DNA from: Porphyromonas uenonis 60-3
Lineage (GTDB): Bacteria; Bacteroidota; Bacteroidia; Bacteroidales; Porphyromonadaceae
Assembly (NCBI RefSeq): GCF_000174775.1
Contig: NZ_ACLR01000214.1
Coordinates: forward strand, 38,574-102,573
Direction: 5' to 3'
Length of the DNA: 64,000 nucleotides
Both the position numbers and the translations under genes were made by a program. Below the pieces are notes generated by a model. It saw only the letters and a program-made list of their open reading frames with translations, ran no database searches and was not told the DNA's origin. Positions 8,912 through 17,694 of this stretch are shown here, piece by piece. The stretch's first letter is position 1. Every line of letters begins with the position of its first letter.

Positions 8912-10732
8912 CTAATGCTCACGAGGCGTCTTGTCGGGTGCACTCTTGGCTAGCGAAAAGAAGAACTCAAGTCCTCCCGTGGGTCTGTTCTTTGCCGAGA
9001 TCTCTCCACCATGGAAGCGGATAGCATTGCGTACTATGGAGAGCCCTAGTCCCGATCCGCCCATCTCACGACTGCGTCCGCCATCGATGCGGTAGAAGCG
9101 GTCGAAGATCTTAGCTAGGCTCTCGCTCTCAGGGATGCCAGGACCGTTGTCAGCAAAGGTGAAGTAGTAGTACCGCTCGTCCTCCATCGTCTGCTCGATC
9201 TCTATGGTGGTGCCAGTGCCAGCGTAGCGGATACTATTCTCCGTCAGATTGGCAAAGACAGCGTAGAGTAGCGAGTGATTCGCCTGTACGGTGGTCTGCA
9301 CAGGGATCCGATTACAGATGGTCATCTGCGCCTCTTGGAGCTTGATCTCTAGAGCCGCTTTGACCTCCTCGACGACACTGTATGGAGTGAGCTCCTGCAG
9401 AGCGTAGAGGTCGCTCGCCTCCTCCAGCTTGGTGATCATAGAGACGTCACTGATGAGCTGCGAGAGACGTATCATCTGATTGTAAGTACGCTCGATGAAG
9501 TAGCGCTGCTTCTCCTCTGGAAGTGGCTGGTTGAGGATTGTCTCAAGGTAACCACGAGCACAAGTGACTGGGGTGCGCAATTCGTGGGCTATACTATTAG
9601 TCATGTCGTGCTTGAGGCGACGATCGTTTTCCTTCTTAGTCACATTGGTTAGGACGACCTCAAAGCTATTGTCCGGGAAGAGCTGAGCGCGTACCTCTAG
9701 GTGCGAGCCGTCCCTGTCGATGATGTATCGTGTGGAGCGGGGAGCAGTATCTGAATCGGACTCTATACCAGCTAGAAGGGTCTTGACCTGATAAAGCTCT
9801 GGGTAGTCGAGGATGCGCTCATCGATGATAAAGGTGGGGGTGTCGACGAGGGTGTTGAGATTCTGTATGAAGTGGCTATTGGCATAGATAAACTTGCGCT
9901 CCGCACTAAAGAAAGATATGCCAGCGTCGGAGCTAGCGAAGTGCTGTATGAGCTTCTCGCGCTCGATCTCGTAGCGGGTTTTGCTCTCTTCGAGCATCTT
10001 AAAGGTCTTCTTAAGCTGCTCTCCTAGCTCTCCGATTTCACTCTTGGGGAAGGTGACCGACTCGTACTCCCCTCCAGCCTGTGCCTTCGCCACAAAGTCA
10101 TGAAGCTTACGCACTGAGCGGGAGAACTGGTCGGTAAAGAAGACCACTGCCAGCAGAGCTAGACTAAAGATGCCGACAATGAGGAGGAGGAAGAAGTGAT
10201 TGGAGCGAAAGTAGTTGACATAGTCTATATGATAAGGTATGGCAACACGAATGTAGTATCCCTGATCTTGGTACTCCTTCGCAAAGTAGTAGAAGTCCTC
10301 CCCGAGCGTTTCGCTATAGCGCTTGGAGGTGCCAGTGCCATGGAGATTGGCCTGCTGTAGCTCTGCACGTGAGAGGTGGTTCTCAGGGATAGGTCCCTGG
10401 GTAAAGTTGTCAAAGTAGACATCGCCCCTCAGGTTGATGATCGTAAAGCGCAACTTGTTCGGGAGGTAAGCCAAGAAGTGTCCTAGAGCTTGTGGATCAG
10501 GTAAGTGGCTAAAGTTAGAGAGCGTGTCTGGCTGTCGCTTCTGAGGGTGTGTCGTGTAGTCTATGATGTAGCTATTAACACAATCGGTGGCCTGCTCGAG
10601 GTATTCCTCGAGGGCTTTGGTCTTGATCTCCTTTTCGGAGGCACGCTGTACGAAGTAGATGATGCCACCAAAGAGGATAAATAGTAGCGTTGCGGAGATA
10701 AAGACTTTGGACTTATAGTTGTACTGGCTCAT
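8912..10732 (-). CDS. Sensor histidine kinase, PhoR-like
   Basis: Membrane sensor paired with the adjacent response regulator. The 606-residue protein has TM1 at about 10-28, an extracytoplasmic region of ~150 residues, TM2 at ~180-200, and a HAMP/PAS-like linker at 205-365. The phospho-accepting H383 lies in SIAHELRTPV. A HATPase domain follows with N-box NSIRYA, DNGPGIPE and GGSGLGLSIV. It is the last gene of the pst cluster, 30 nt after the regulator. A role in phosphate sensing is inferred from context; PhoR-type kinases act with PstSCAB and PhoU. Confidence 0.88.
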   Translation of the reverse strand: MSQYNYKSKVFISATLLFILFGGIIYFVQRASEKEIKTKALEEYLEQATDCVNSYIIDYTTHPQKRQPDTLSNFSHLPDPQALGHFLAYLPNKLRFTIINLRGDVYFDNFTQGPIPENHLSRAELQQANLHGTGTSKRYSETLGEDFYYFAKEYQDQGYYIRVAIPYHIDYVNYFRSNHFFLLLIVGIFSLALLAVVFFTDQFSRSVRKLHDFVAKAQAGGEYESVTFPKSEIGELGEQLKKTFKMLEESKTRYEIEREKLIQHFASSDAGISFFSAERKFIYANSHFIQNLNTLVDTPTFIIDERILDYPELYQVKTLLAGIESDSDTAPRSTRYIIDRDGSHLEVRAQLFPDNSFEVVLTNVTKKENDRRLKHDMTNSIAHELRTPVTCARGYLETILNQPLPEEKQRYFIERTYNQMIRLSQLISDVSMITKLEEASDLYALQELTPYSVVEEVKAALEIKLQEAQMTICNRIPVQTTVQANHSLLYAVFANLTENSIRYAGTGTTIEIEQTMEDERYYYFTFADNGPGIPESESLAKIFDRFYRIDGGRSREMGGSGLGLSIVRNAIRFHGGEISAKNRPTGGLEFFFSLAKSAPDKTPREH

Positions 10733-10762
10733 AGTAGGACGGTAGATGGTGTAAGCGTGGGA

Positions 10763-11464
10763 CTACTGGGGCTCCTCCTCGACGAGGCAATAGCCGAAGC
10801 CTGAGCGGTTGATGATCTTGATCCCGCCACTGCGTAGCTTCTTGCGAATGCGGGTAATATGTACGTCAATGGTGCGCTCCAAGACGAAGACGTCTTCGCG
10901 CCATACTCGGTCGAGGATCTCCTCACGGGAGAAGACTTTGCCTGGATCTCGTGCCAATAAGACGAGGATCTCAAGCTCTTTCTTAGTTAGCTCGATAAGC
11001 TCCCCATGGACGAAGACCTGCTTGGCATCTAGATCAATGAGGAGCGTGCCGATCTCTATCTGGCTCTCGCCAAAATCTGGTCCGCTCTGCAAGAAGCGCA
11101 TGAGGATAGCCTGAATGCGTGCTTGTAGCTCCTTGATGGAGAAGGGCTTCGCCATATAGTCATCGGCTCCGATGTTAAAGCCAGTGAGGAGATCGTTTTC
11201 TGTTCCCTTAGCAGTGAGGAAGATGATCGGCGTGGTGAGCTTCTTATCCCGTCGTATGAGTTCAGCGAGCTTGAAGCCGTTCATCCCAGGCATCATCACG
11301 TCGAGGATAAGCAGGTGGTACTCTTCAAGTGGCATCTTGAGCGCCTCCTCAGCATTGGCAGCCGTGGAGACTTGATATCCCTCGCTGGCGAGGTTGAAGG
11401 TAAGTATCTCGCGGAGATCCTCCTCGTCATCGACGATGAGGAGCTTAAACTTCTTCTTGTCCAT
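10763..11464 (-). CDS. OmpR/PhoB-family response regulator
   Basis: A 233-residue DNA-binding regulator. The receiver domain has the acidic pocket VDDEED, phospho-acceptor D55 in LLILDVMMPG, and the switch residues in FLTAK and MAKPF. A winged-helix Trans_reg_C domain follows, with LTKKELEILVLLA and ERTIDVHITRIRKKL. The start codon lies 20 nt inside the 3' end of phoU, suggesting translational coupling. By position it is the PhoB equivalent and the probable binder of the direct repeats before pstS. Confidence 0.9.
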   Translation of the reverse strand: MDKKKFKLLIVDDEEDLREILTFNLASEGYQVSTAANAEEALKMPLEEYHLLILDVMMPGMNGFKLAELIRRDKKLTTPIIFLTAKGTENDLLTGFNIGADDYMAKPFSIKELQARIQAILMRFLQSGPDFGESQIEIGTLLIDLDAKQVFVHGELIELTKKELEILVLLARDPGKVFSREEILDRVWREDVFVLERTIDVHITRIRKKLRSGGIKIINRSGFGYCLVEEEPQ

Positions 11465-12182
11465 AATTCTCTAGCTCTTGTTCGGTGGGGATCTCTACTT
11501 TTTGGCTCTTAGCGTGGAGCAGGTTCTTTCCTTCTGAATGGAAGATGGCCGCCTCGGCAATGTTTGTCGCATTGTCACCGATACGCTCCAGATTGTAGGC
11601 TATGCTGCTGATCGCCAGTGAAGCCTGTATGGAGTCTACGTCGGGACTTTGCTCAGTGTCTAGTAAGGCTTGGGGTAGCGAATCGTTGATTTGGTAGTGC
11701 AGATCGTCTATATGCGTGTCTCGACCGATGACACTGCGTGAAAGCTCGGAGTCACCAGCGAAGAACGATGTGACCGCATCTGTAACCATCCTATAGGTTT
11801 CAGCAAGCATCTCACGAAGCGTGTCGGCATACTGTAGGTACAGCCCATTGCCCATATCAATCGCACGGGTGAAGTTGGCCACATTGAGCAGTAGATCACC
11901 GATGCGCTCTAGGTAGCTGGTCATATCGTGCAGGGCAAACATACGCCTCGCCTCAGAGGCACGAGGAGCGTAGAGGATGATCCCGTTGATGACTTCGCTC
12001 CTTATCTTGACCTCTAGGCTATCTATGATGGTTTCGTTCATCTCAATGTGCTCGTAAGCCTCAGGCTCGACGATCCCGCTGAGGAGAAGCTGTATCGCCT
12101 CGACTTGGCGAGCGATCACTTTGTTGAGTACGTTGAAGTCTTCCTTGATCAGGACGACGTGGTGATCCATATTGGGTGACAT
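11445..12182 (-). CDS. phoU: Phosphate signalling protein PhoU
   Basis: A 245-residue two-repeat PhoU protein that negatively links the Pst transporter to the sensor kinase. Both three-helix repeats show the acidic metal-binding signature: EMNETIIDSLEVKI in the first and IGRDTHIDDLHYQI plus AYNLERIGDNATNIAE in the second. It lies 69 nt downstream of pstB and overlaps the response-regulator start. It is slightly longer than E. coli PhoU because of a charged C-terminal tail (SEGKNLLHAK onward). Confidence 0.93.
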   Translation of the reverse strand: MSPNMDHHVVLIKEDFNVLNKVIARQVEAIQLLLSGIVEPEAYEHIEMNETIIDSLEVKIRSEVINGIILYAPRASEARRMFALHDMTSYLERIGDLLLNVANFTRAIDMGNGLYLQYADTLREMLAETYRMVTDAVTSFFAGDSELSRSVIGRDTHIDDLHYQINDSLPQALLDTEQSPDVDSIQASLAISSIAYNLERIGDNATNIAEAAIFHSEGKNLLHAKSQKVEIPTEQELENYGQEEV

Positions 12183-12251
12183 AGGCTGTGACAGTTTCGT
12201 TTTTTACTTGATTATGTGTCTGTCTGTACGGCAGATCTAAGTTACAACGTT

Positions 12252-13040
12252 TTATCCGAAGTTGCCCTGTAGGTAGTCCTCGGTGCGCTGATCGCTGGGG
12301 TTGGTAAACATCTTGTCGGTGCGGTCATACTCGACCAGCTCGCCAAGGTACATAAACATAGAGCGGTCGGATATGCGCGCTGCCTGCCCCATATTGTGCG
12401 TGACGATGAGGATGGCTATCTCCTTCTTAAGCTCTAAGATCAGCTCCTCGATGCGATTGGTCGCTATCGGGTCTAGTGCGGAGGTCGGCTCGTCCATCAG
12501 TAGAAGCCGAGGACGTAGTGCCAAAGCACGAGCGATACAGAGCCGCTGTTGCTGTCCGCCCGAGAGGAAGGAGCCACGCTTGTCCAGTCTGTCCTTGACC
12601 TCCTCCCAGAGTCCGACCGACTGCAGAGAGCTGGTCAGGATCTCTTCGCGCTGCGCCTTGGAGACTTTGATACCGTTGAGCTTGTAGCCCGCCATCACAT
12701 TGTCAGCGATGCTCATCGTCGGGAAGGGATTCGGCTGCTGAAAGACCATCCCCGCCATACGACGGACGACCATCGGGTCTTTCTCTAAGATGTTTTCCCC
12801 CTGCAGGAGGATGCGCCCGTCGGTACGTATACCGGGGTAAAGCTCGTGCATGCGGTTGATGGCTCGTAGCAAGGTACTCTTGCCACAACCACTGGGTCCC
12901 ATGATGGCGGTGATCTCATGGTCGTGGATCTCCGCCGAGACATTGGTCACGGCACTCTTCTCAGAAGTGTACCAGATGCTTACGTTGTCTAGCTGGAGGA
13001 CCACGTCGGGCGTTGTCGTCTGTATAGCGTTTAGAGTCAT
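12252..13040 (-). CDS. pstB: Phosphate ABC transporter ATP-binding protein
   Basis: ATPase of the high-affinity phosphate importer, 262 residues. It has Walker A GPSGCGKST (K54), the Q-loop at MVFQQPNPFPTMSI, signature LSGGQQQRLCIARAL (159-173) and Walker B LLLMDEPTSALD. The H-loop is IVTHNMGQA. The NPFP motif is typical of PstB. It is separated from pstA by 21 nt, within one leftward operon. Confidence 0.97.
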   Translation of the reverse strand: MTLNAIQTTTPDVVLQLDNVSIWYTSEKSAVTNVSAEIHDHEITAIMGPSGCGKSTLLRAINRMHELYPGIRTDGRILLQGENILEKDPMVVRRMAGMVFQQPNPFPTMSIADNVMAGYKLNGIKVSKAQREEILTSSLQSVGLWEEVKDRLDKRGSFLSGGQQQRLCIARALALRPRLLLMDEPTSALDPIATNRIEELILELKKEIAILIVTHNMGQAARISDRSMFMYLGELVEYDRTDKMFTNPSDQRTEDYLQGNFG

Positions 13041-13061
13041 GCTTTTGACAAAAAGAGGTTA

Positions 13062-13940
13062 CTAGTAGCGTGTCCGAGCGGAGATACGCTTGGCGATAAA
13101 GTTTAGAAGGAGTACTAGGAGCAAGAGGAAGAGCGACGAGCTCCATATCAGCTCCTGAAGGTTGGGATCACTGTAAAACTCCCAGATGAGTAGCGGCACA
13201 GCTGACGAAGGGGTGTCGAGCGTCCACGATATGCGGGCACTGCCCAGAGCCGTCATGATGAGCGGTGCCGTCTCGCCGATGATACGACTCACAGCTAGCA
13301 GGATACCTGTCAGCAAACCACCCATGGCAGAGGGAAGAAGGATCTTAAGTACCATCTTGCGATAGGAGCAACCGAGAGCGAGCGCCGACTCTTTGAAGGA
13401 CTTAGGCAGTCGCGCCAGCGTCTCCTCCGTAGAGCGTATGATGAGCGGTAACATCATGATCGCTAGAGCCACAGCACCAGCTAGAGCCGAGTAGCCCCGC
13501 ATCGGTAGTACGATCCAAGCGTAGACGATGATACCGATGACGATCGAGGGAGTGCCTTGTAGTAGGTCCGTGACAAAGCGTACTACACTGGCGAGGTGTG
13601 ACGATCTATTCTCCGAAAGATAGATACCACCTAGGAGACCTATGGGGATAGCGATGATAGAGGCTACAAAGGTCATGAGGAGCGTGCCGACGATACCATT
13701 AGCGATACCGCCTGGGAGTATCGTGCGAGAGCCTTCGATCGTGTTAGCGCGCTTAGCCATCATCGCCTCGACAGCTGTCGGTGCCGTCTTGGTGAAGAAG
13801 TCCCAGTTGATCTGCTCATACCCCTCCATGACGATCTTACCGATGATGAGAAAGAGCGGTATGACGGTAATGCAGGCGAGTACGATATTGACTAGATAGA
13901 CCGTACGGTCCCAGCCCTGTCTTACTTTGAGTGATGCCAT
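13062..13940 (-). CDS. pstA: Phosphate ABC transporter permease PstA
   Basis: Inner-membrane permease of 292 residues with about six transmembrane segments. The cytoplasmic EAA-type loop ALGCSYRKMVLKILLPSAMG contacts PstB. A periplasmic loop after TM1 carries TIEGSRTILPGGI, typical of PstA. It starts 6 nt after the pstC stop, which suggests translational coupling. Confidence 0.95.
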   Translation of the reverse strand: MASLKVRQGWDRTVYLVNIVLACITVIPLFLIIGKIVMEGYEQINWDFFTKTAPTAVEAMMAKRANTIEGSRTILPGGIANGIVGTLLMTFVASIIAIPIGLLGGIYLSENRSSHLASVVRFVTDLLQGTPSIVIGIIVYAWIVLPMRGYSALAGAVALAIMMLPLIIRSTEETLARLPKSFKESALALGCSYRKMVLKILLPSAMGGLLTGILLAVSRIIGETAPLIMTALGSARISWTLDTPSSAVPLLIWEFYSDPNLQELIWSSSLFLLLLVLLLNFIAKRISARTRY

Positions 13941-13946
13941 GGTCGG

Positions 13947-14837
13947 TTAAGCTCGTTGCTTGTTTAGGATAATCTTCACAATGCCATTGATAATGGCAGT
14001 GATCAGGAAAAGGACGAGTGCGATCGCTATGAGCGAACTGAGTTTGAGCCCGTGTGCCTCGTTGAACTGATTAGCAATCAGCGAAGCCATACTCTGTCCC
14101 GTGTCAAAGAGCGATGTGGGCACCTTGTCCGTATTGCCGATCAGCATGGTCACCGCCATCGTCTCGCCGAGCGCTCGTCCCAAAGCGAGGATGTACGCTG
14201 CGATGATCCCGCTCCGTGCGTTGGGTAGGATGACCGATCCGATCACCTCCGTGCGGGTGGCTCCGAGACTGTAAGCTGCCTCCTTGAGCGACTTCGGCGT
14301 AAGCATGACAAACTCCGCCGTGAGTGACGAGGCGTAGGGGATGATCATAATGGTCAGTATGAGCACCGAAGTGAGGATCCCGTAGCCATTGCCTTGCGGT
14401 CCATCGATCATGTCAATGAGCGGACGAAGGGTGTAGAAGCCCCACAGACCGTACACGATAGAGGGAATGCCCGCCAGCAGGTCCGTCAGCGAACGTATGA
14501 CGCCTGCGATGCGCTTCCCCTTGAAGTACTCTCCGATGAAGAGTGCCACCGGTAGTGAGAAGGGGACGCAGAGGATCAAGGCTAGTATCGAGGTGACCAC
14601 GGTCCCCACGATAAAGGGCAACGCCCCATACTGCTCCCGCCCAGCCGTGGGGTCCCACTCGGAGGAGCAGATGAAGCGAAAGAAGCCAAACTCACTAAAG
14701 GCCTCCATGCTGTTACTAATCAGACTGATCAGCATCGCTAGGCAGATCAGTAGCACGAGGAGCCCAGAGCTCATGAGTAGACCTCGGAAGATCTTGTCTC
14801 CGATGGGGCGTGACGCTTTACGGACGAGGGTGGACAT
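13947..14837 (-). CDS. pstC: Phosphate ABC transporter permease PstC
   Basis: Inner-membrane permease of 296 residues with six predicted helices. The first external loop is the PstC-type FSEFGFFRFICSSEWDPT with YGALPFIVGT. The EAA loop is YSLGATRTEVIGSVILPNA. It lies downstream of pstS across a 212-nt gap that contains a hairpin oriented against the operon. Confidence 0.95.
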   Translation of the reverse strand: MSTLVRKASRPIGDKIFRGLLMSSGLLVLLICLAMLISLISNSMEAFSEFGFFRFICSSEWDPTAGREQYGALPFIVGTVVTSILALILCVPFSLPVALFIGEYFKGKRIAGVIRSLTDLLAGIPSIVYGLWGFYTLRPLIDMIDGPQGNGYGILTSVLILTIMIIPYASSLTAEFVMLTPKSLKEAAYSLGATRTEVIGSVILPNARSGIIAAYILALGRALGETMAVTMLIGNTDKVPTSLFDTGQSMASLIANQFNEAHGLKLSSLIAIALVLFLITAIINGIVKIILNKQRA

Positions 14838-14988
14838 ACTGTTTGAATAGTAGGTGTGAAAGGTAAAGAGACATCTCTCCTCCGAATAGAGAGCGGTACA
14901 GGTCGGATGCGACTCACTAAGTCATCGGAGCTATCCAGACGGCACTACTGTTGAGAGGGGGAGGAGAGACGTTCTTCTTTTGGTGTGA

Positions 14989-15026
14989 GGAGATTGCTAC
15001 AGAGACGGTAGCAGTCTCCTTTTTTT
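14989..15026 (+). terminator. Terminator-like hairpin inside the pst operon, oriented against it
   Basis: A 12-bp stem (14989-15000 with 15008-15019) contains one pair that is a G-U wobble only when read on the plus strand. On that strand it is followed by seven T residues. On the operon (minus) strand the run precedes the stem as A residues, so it cannot work as a classical terminator there. It may mark the 3' end of an antisense transcript or stabilise pstS mRNA. Confidence 0.55.
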
Positions 15027-15049
15027 GTTTTTCAGGTGTATATAGGGAG

Positions 15050-16123
15050 CTACTCCTTAGGAGAGCTAGTTAAGTCTATCGGATTACCGCCATAGGTTAG
15101 CTGAGCTAGCTGTGCCTTGGCTGCAGCGAGCATCTCAGGCGATAGCGGAGCGAAGTGGATCTGCGAAGTGATCGCTTGCGCCTTATCACTTAGCATCCAG
15201 TTGAGTAGACGAGCCGTCTCGGTAGCCTCAGCCTCTGAGTGGTTGCTGTAGCTAAGATCCTTGTAAGTGATGAGCCAGGTGAGGCAACTGATAGGATAAG
15301 CCTCAGGGTGCGCCGAGTTGGTGATCATCTGTCGTGTATCGGGGGCCACCTCGCCAGCAGCTGCCGCAGAGATTGACTCGAGTGAGGGGAGGACAAAGTT
15401 TCCCGCCTGATTCTGCACCTTTGCTGTCGGTATATCTAGCGAAAAGCTGTACTCGCTACCCACATAGCCGAGTGCCCCATCCGTCTGAGCGATCACGCCT
15501 GCGACACCTGGATTGCCCTTTGCAGCCATACCCGTAGGCCACTTGAGCGACTTGCCCGTACCGATCTGCGCAGCCCAGTCGGGGCTCACCTTCGTCAGAT
15601 AGTCGCTGAAGACATTCGTCGTGCCACTACCATCAGAGCGATAGACGGGTGAGATCTCCTTGTCGGGGAGCTTTTGGTCAGGGTTGATCGCAGCGATAGC
15701 GGGGTCATTCCAGCGGGTTATCTTGCCTAGATAAATGTTTGCTATGATCTCACCCGTGAGCTGTAAGGAGGTGATCTCGGGACAATTGTATGCGATGACG
15801 ACGGCGCCCATGCAGGTCGGTATGTGGATCACCTCGCGAGGCATCTCCGCCAGCTCCTCATCCGAGAGGAAGGCGTCAGAAGCGGCAAAGTCAACCACCT
15901 CATCCTTGAGGCTACGGATACCACCGCCACTACCCACGGCACCGTAGTTAACATGTATCCCCGACAGCTCCTCATAAGCTTTGAAGGCCTCGGTATAATA
16001 AGGTAGCGGGAAGGTCGCTCCCGCAGCGTCAAGCTGGGTCACACGCCCACCTTTGCCAGCGCAACTGGCAGTCATGAGAGCGATGGGGATGAGGACTAAA
16101 GCCTGGAGTGTACTCTTATTCAT
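15050..16123 (-). CDS. pstS: Phosphate-binding lipoprotein PstS
   Basis: Periplasmic-side phosphate receptor, 357 residues, with a lipoprotein signal ending LMTASC (C21). Phosphate-contact loops are visible: AAGATFPLPYY, GAVGSGGGIRSL, DFAASDAFL and YRSDGSGTT. It is the first gene of the pst operon and has upstream direct repeats that may be Pho-box-like. Lipid anchoring rather than a free periplasmic protein is inferred from the lipobox. Confidence 0.95.
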   Translation of the reverse strand: MNKSTLQALVLIPIALMTASCAGKGGRVTQLDAAGATFPLPYYTEAFKAYEELSGIHVNYGAVGSGGGIRSLKDEVVDFAASDAFLSDEELAEMPREVIHIPTCMGAVVIAYNCPEITSLQLTGEIIANIYLGKITRWNDPAIAAINPDQKLPDKEISPVYRSDGSGTTNVFSDYLTKVSPDWAAQIGTGKSLKWPTGMAAKGNPGVAGVIAQTDGALGYVGSEYSFSLDIPTAKVQNQAGNFVLPSLESISAAAAGEVAPDTRQMITNSAHPEAYPISCLTWLITYKDLSYSNHSEAEATETARLLNWMLSDKAQAITSQIHFAPLSPEMLAAAKAQLAQLTYGGNPIDLTSSPKE

Positions 16124-16204
16124 AGTTATATTGGTAAGTTTGTTTGTTGCTGAGAGAGGGACCTACCGAGACAATCGGGAAGGTTAGATCTCCCTTTTCG
16201 CTTG

Positions 16205-16263
16205 CAATATTACGCCCAATGGATTATTCCACTGTGACGAAAATGTTACGACACGGTGAAGTT
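16205..16263 (-). promoter_or_regulatory. Candidate pstS promoter with Pho-box-like 11-bp direct repeats
   Basis: On the minus strand three consecutive 11-mers lie at 16253-16263, 16242-16252 and 16231-16241. The last two (GTCGTAACATT and TTCGTCACAGT) agree at 8 of 11 positions; the first is weaker. About 18 bp downstream is TAATATTG (16205-16212), one mismatch from TAnnTTTG. The 11-bp phasing matches PhoB-type boxes; binding is inferred. The rest of 16124-16421 shows nothing else. Confidence 0.45.
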
Positions 16264-16421
16264 GTTAAGCCATCAGACGACTCCCCTATCACTTTACCGC
16301 TCTAGGCCTACAATTCCGCCACTTCTCGAGCACTCATCTCACTACGCAATAAAAAAAGCTCCGCGAGAATTGAGAAATCCCCACGAAGCTTTTCTTGATC
16401 CTTCACCGAGGAACGAAAAAA

Positions 16422-16484
16422 TTCTTCGGAACTTCGAAATCTTTCTTCCGAAGTTTCATTTCATTCTTCCGAACTTTTATTTCC
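16422..16484 (+). repeat. Dispersed 63-bp repeat core, copy C
   Basis: Three 21-bp units at 16422, 16443 and 16464. The 22-bp CCGTGG-type flanking units follow at about 16490-16540. The copy lies between the pstS promoter region and the terminator of the rpmB operon. Confidence 0.9.
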
Positions 16485-16613
16485 CGGTTCCGTGGAAAAT
16501 TTTCATTTGCTCCGTGGAGATTCTCGATTTCCTCCGTAGATGCTCCTACCCCCCCCATTAGTTGCTCAACCTAATGAGGAGGATCTTCACTACAAAATCG
16601 CAACTCGTATCTC

Positions 16614-16648
16614 TCTAACCTCTAATTTCTAATCTCCAATCTCTAACC
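16614..16648 (+). repeat. Heptanucleotide repeat (TCTAANN) x5
   Basis: Five 7-bp units, one altered to TCCAATC. Unlike the other three runs it is not next to a start codon. It lies just beyond the terminator of the leftward rpmB-rpmG operon. Confidence 0.75.
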
Positions 16649-16659
16649 TCCGACAGCTC

Positions 16660-16711
16660 CACCCTAAAAACAAAGCGAGAGCATCGACACGACTAGCGTG
16701 TCAATGCTCTC
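16660..16711 (-). terminator. Terminator of the rpmB-rpmG-DUF4295 operon
   Basis: A 15-bp stem with one mismatch (16677-16691 with 16697-16711) and a 5-nt loop. On the minus strand it is followed by GCTTTGTTTTT. It lies about 78 nt past the DUF4295 stop codon. Confidence 0.8.
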
Positions 16712-16788
16712 CATATGGTGTCCGCCCACCGAGTAGAGAGATGTGGATCACCGTCCTCTCTACGGTAGGACTCTATAGCGTATTCAGA

Positions 16789-16941
16789 TTACTTCTTGAG
16801 GAAGTCCTGTACGTGGTCATTTGGTACCATCTCCTCTTGGAAGGTATAAGCACCAGTCTTAGGCGACTTGACCATCTTGATAACCTTCGAGTATGAGCGA
16901 CCATCGCCCGTTCTAAAGGTTGCGACCGATTTCTTAGCCAT
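16789..16941 (-). CDS. DUF4295 family small basic protein
   Basis: A 50-residue protein beginning MAKKSVATFRTGDGRSYSK and ending HVQDFLKK. In Bacteroidetes this family regularly follows rpmB-rpmG, and here it lies 40 nt after rpmG in the same direction. Its size, high lysine content and position suggest a ribosome-associated protein; the function is not established. The ATG at 16941 and TAA at 16789-16791 give the full family length. Confidence 0.85.
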   Translation of the reverse strand: MAKKSVATFRTGDGRSYSKVIKMVKSPKTGAYTFQEEMVPNDHVQDFLKK

Positions 16942-16981
16942 TGTACTTAGTTCTTATTTAGTTAGTGAAGGGGAGAGATGA

Positions 16982-17170
16982 TTATTTAATCTCACGATGT
17001 AGCGTGTAGCGCTTGAGGATAGGATTGTACTTCTTAAGCTCTAGACGCTGTGTCGTATTCTTTCTGTTCTTTGTGGTGACGTAGCGAGAGGTGCCTGGCA
17101 TGCCACTCTCTTTGTGCTCTGTGCACTCGAGTATCACCTGTACTCGATCGCCTTTACCTTTCTTAGACAT
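16982..17170 (-). CDS. rpmG: 50S ribosomal protein L33
   Basis: A 62-residue L33, opening [16 protein letters not shown] and containing the typical [23 protein letters not shown]. It lacks the paired CxxC zinc motifs, so it is a zinc-independent type. It lies 31 nt after rpmB in the same operon. Confidence 0.97.
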   Translation of the reverse strand: MSKKGKGDRVQVILECTEHKESGMPGTSRYVTTKNRKNTTQRLELKKYNPILKRYTLHREIK

Positions 17171-17201
17171 AGTAAATCAGTGTAATTAGGGAGTGAGTGG
17201 T

Positions 17202-17450
17202 TTATTTGCTCTTGATGCTTAGGTAGCCAGCATCGCTAGCGCGACGGAGAGCCTCGTTGAGCCCTACACGGTTGATGAGCCGAAGCCCTGCTGCTGAAAC
17301 CTTTAGAGAGATCCAGCGATCCTCCTCTGGCCAATAAAACTTCTTGCGGAAGAGGTTAACGTCAAAGGTGCGCTTCGTGCGACGCTTTGAGTGGGAGACA
17401 TTGTTGCCCACCATAGCCTTCTTACCGGTGATCTGACATATCTTAGACAT
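17202..17450 (-). CDS. rpmB: 50S ribosomal protein L28
   Basis: An 82-residue L28 with the N-terminal [17 protein letters not shown] and [12 protein letters not shown] segments. It is the first gene of a leftward operon with rpmG and DUF4295. A weak -7-like TTACTTTG is seen on the minus strand at about 17546-17553 with one mismatch. The intergenic 17451-17694 region otherwise shows no recognisable signal. Confidence 0.97.
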   Translation of the reverse strand: MSKICQITGKKAMVGNNVSHSKRRTKRTFDVNLFRKKFYWPEEDRWISLKVSAAGLRLINRVGLNEALRRASDAGYLSIKSK

Positions 17451-17694
17451 GACGGTGTGGTATTTCTTTTATACTTCTACGATGTTTCTGAGATGACACA
17501 GCCCATCCATTAGCATCATCATGGTGTGGGTCTGCAATCAGACTGCAAAGTAACGCAATTATTTTGACAAAAGCAAATCCTCCTTCGATCCCGCTACGCT
17601 CTTTGCTAAGTGGAGAGCGCTCTTTTATTGAAATTCAAAGGGTAGCGAACCTGCGATGATACAGCCTTACGGGAGGTGTCTCGTAGTGAGCTGG

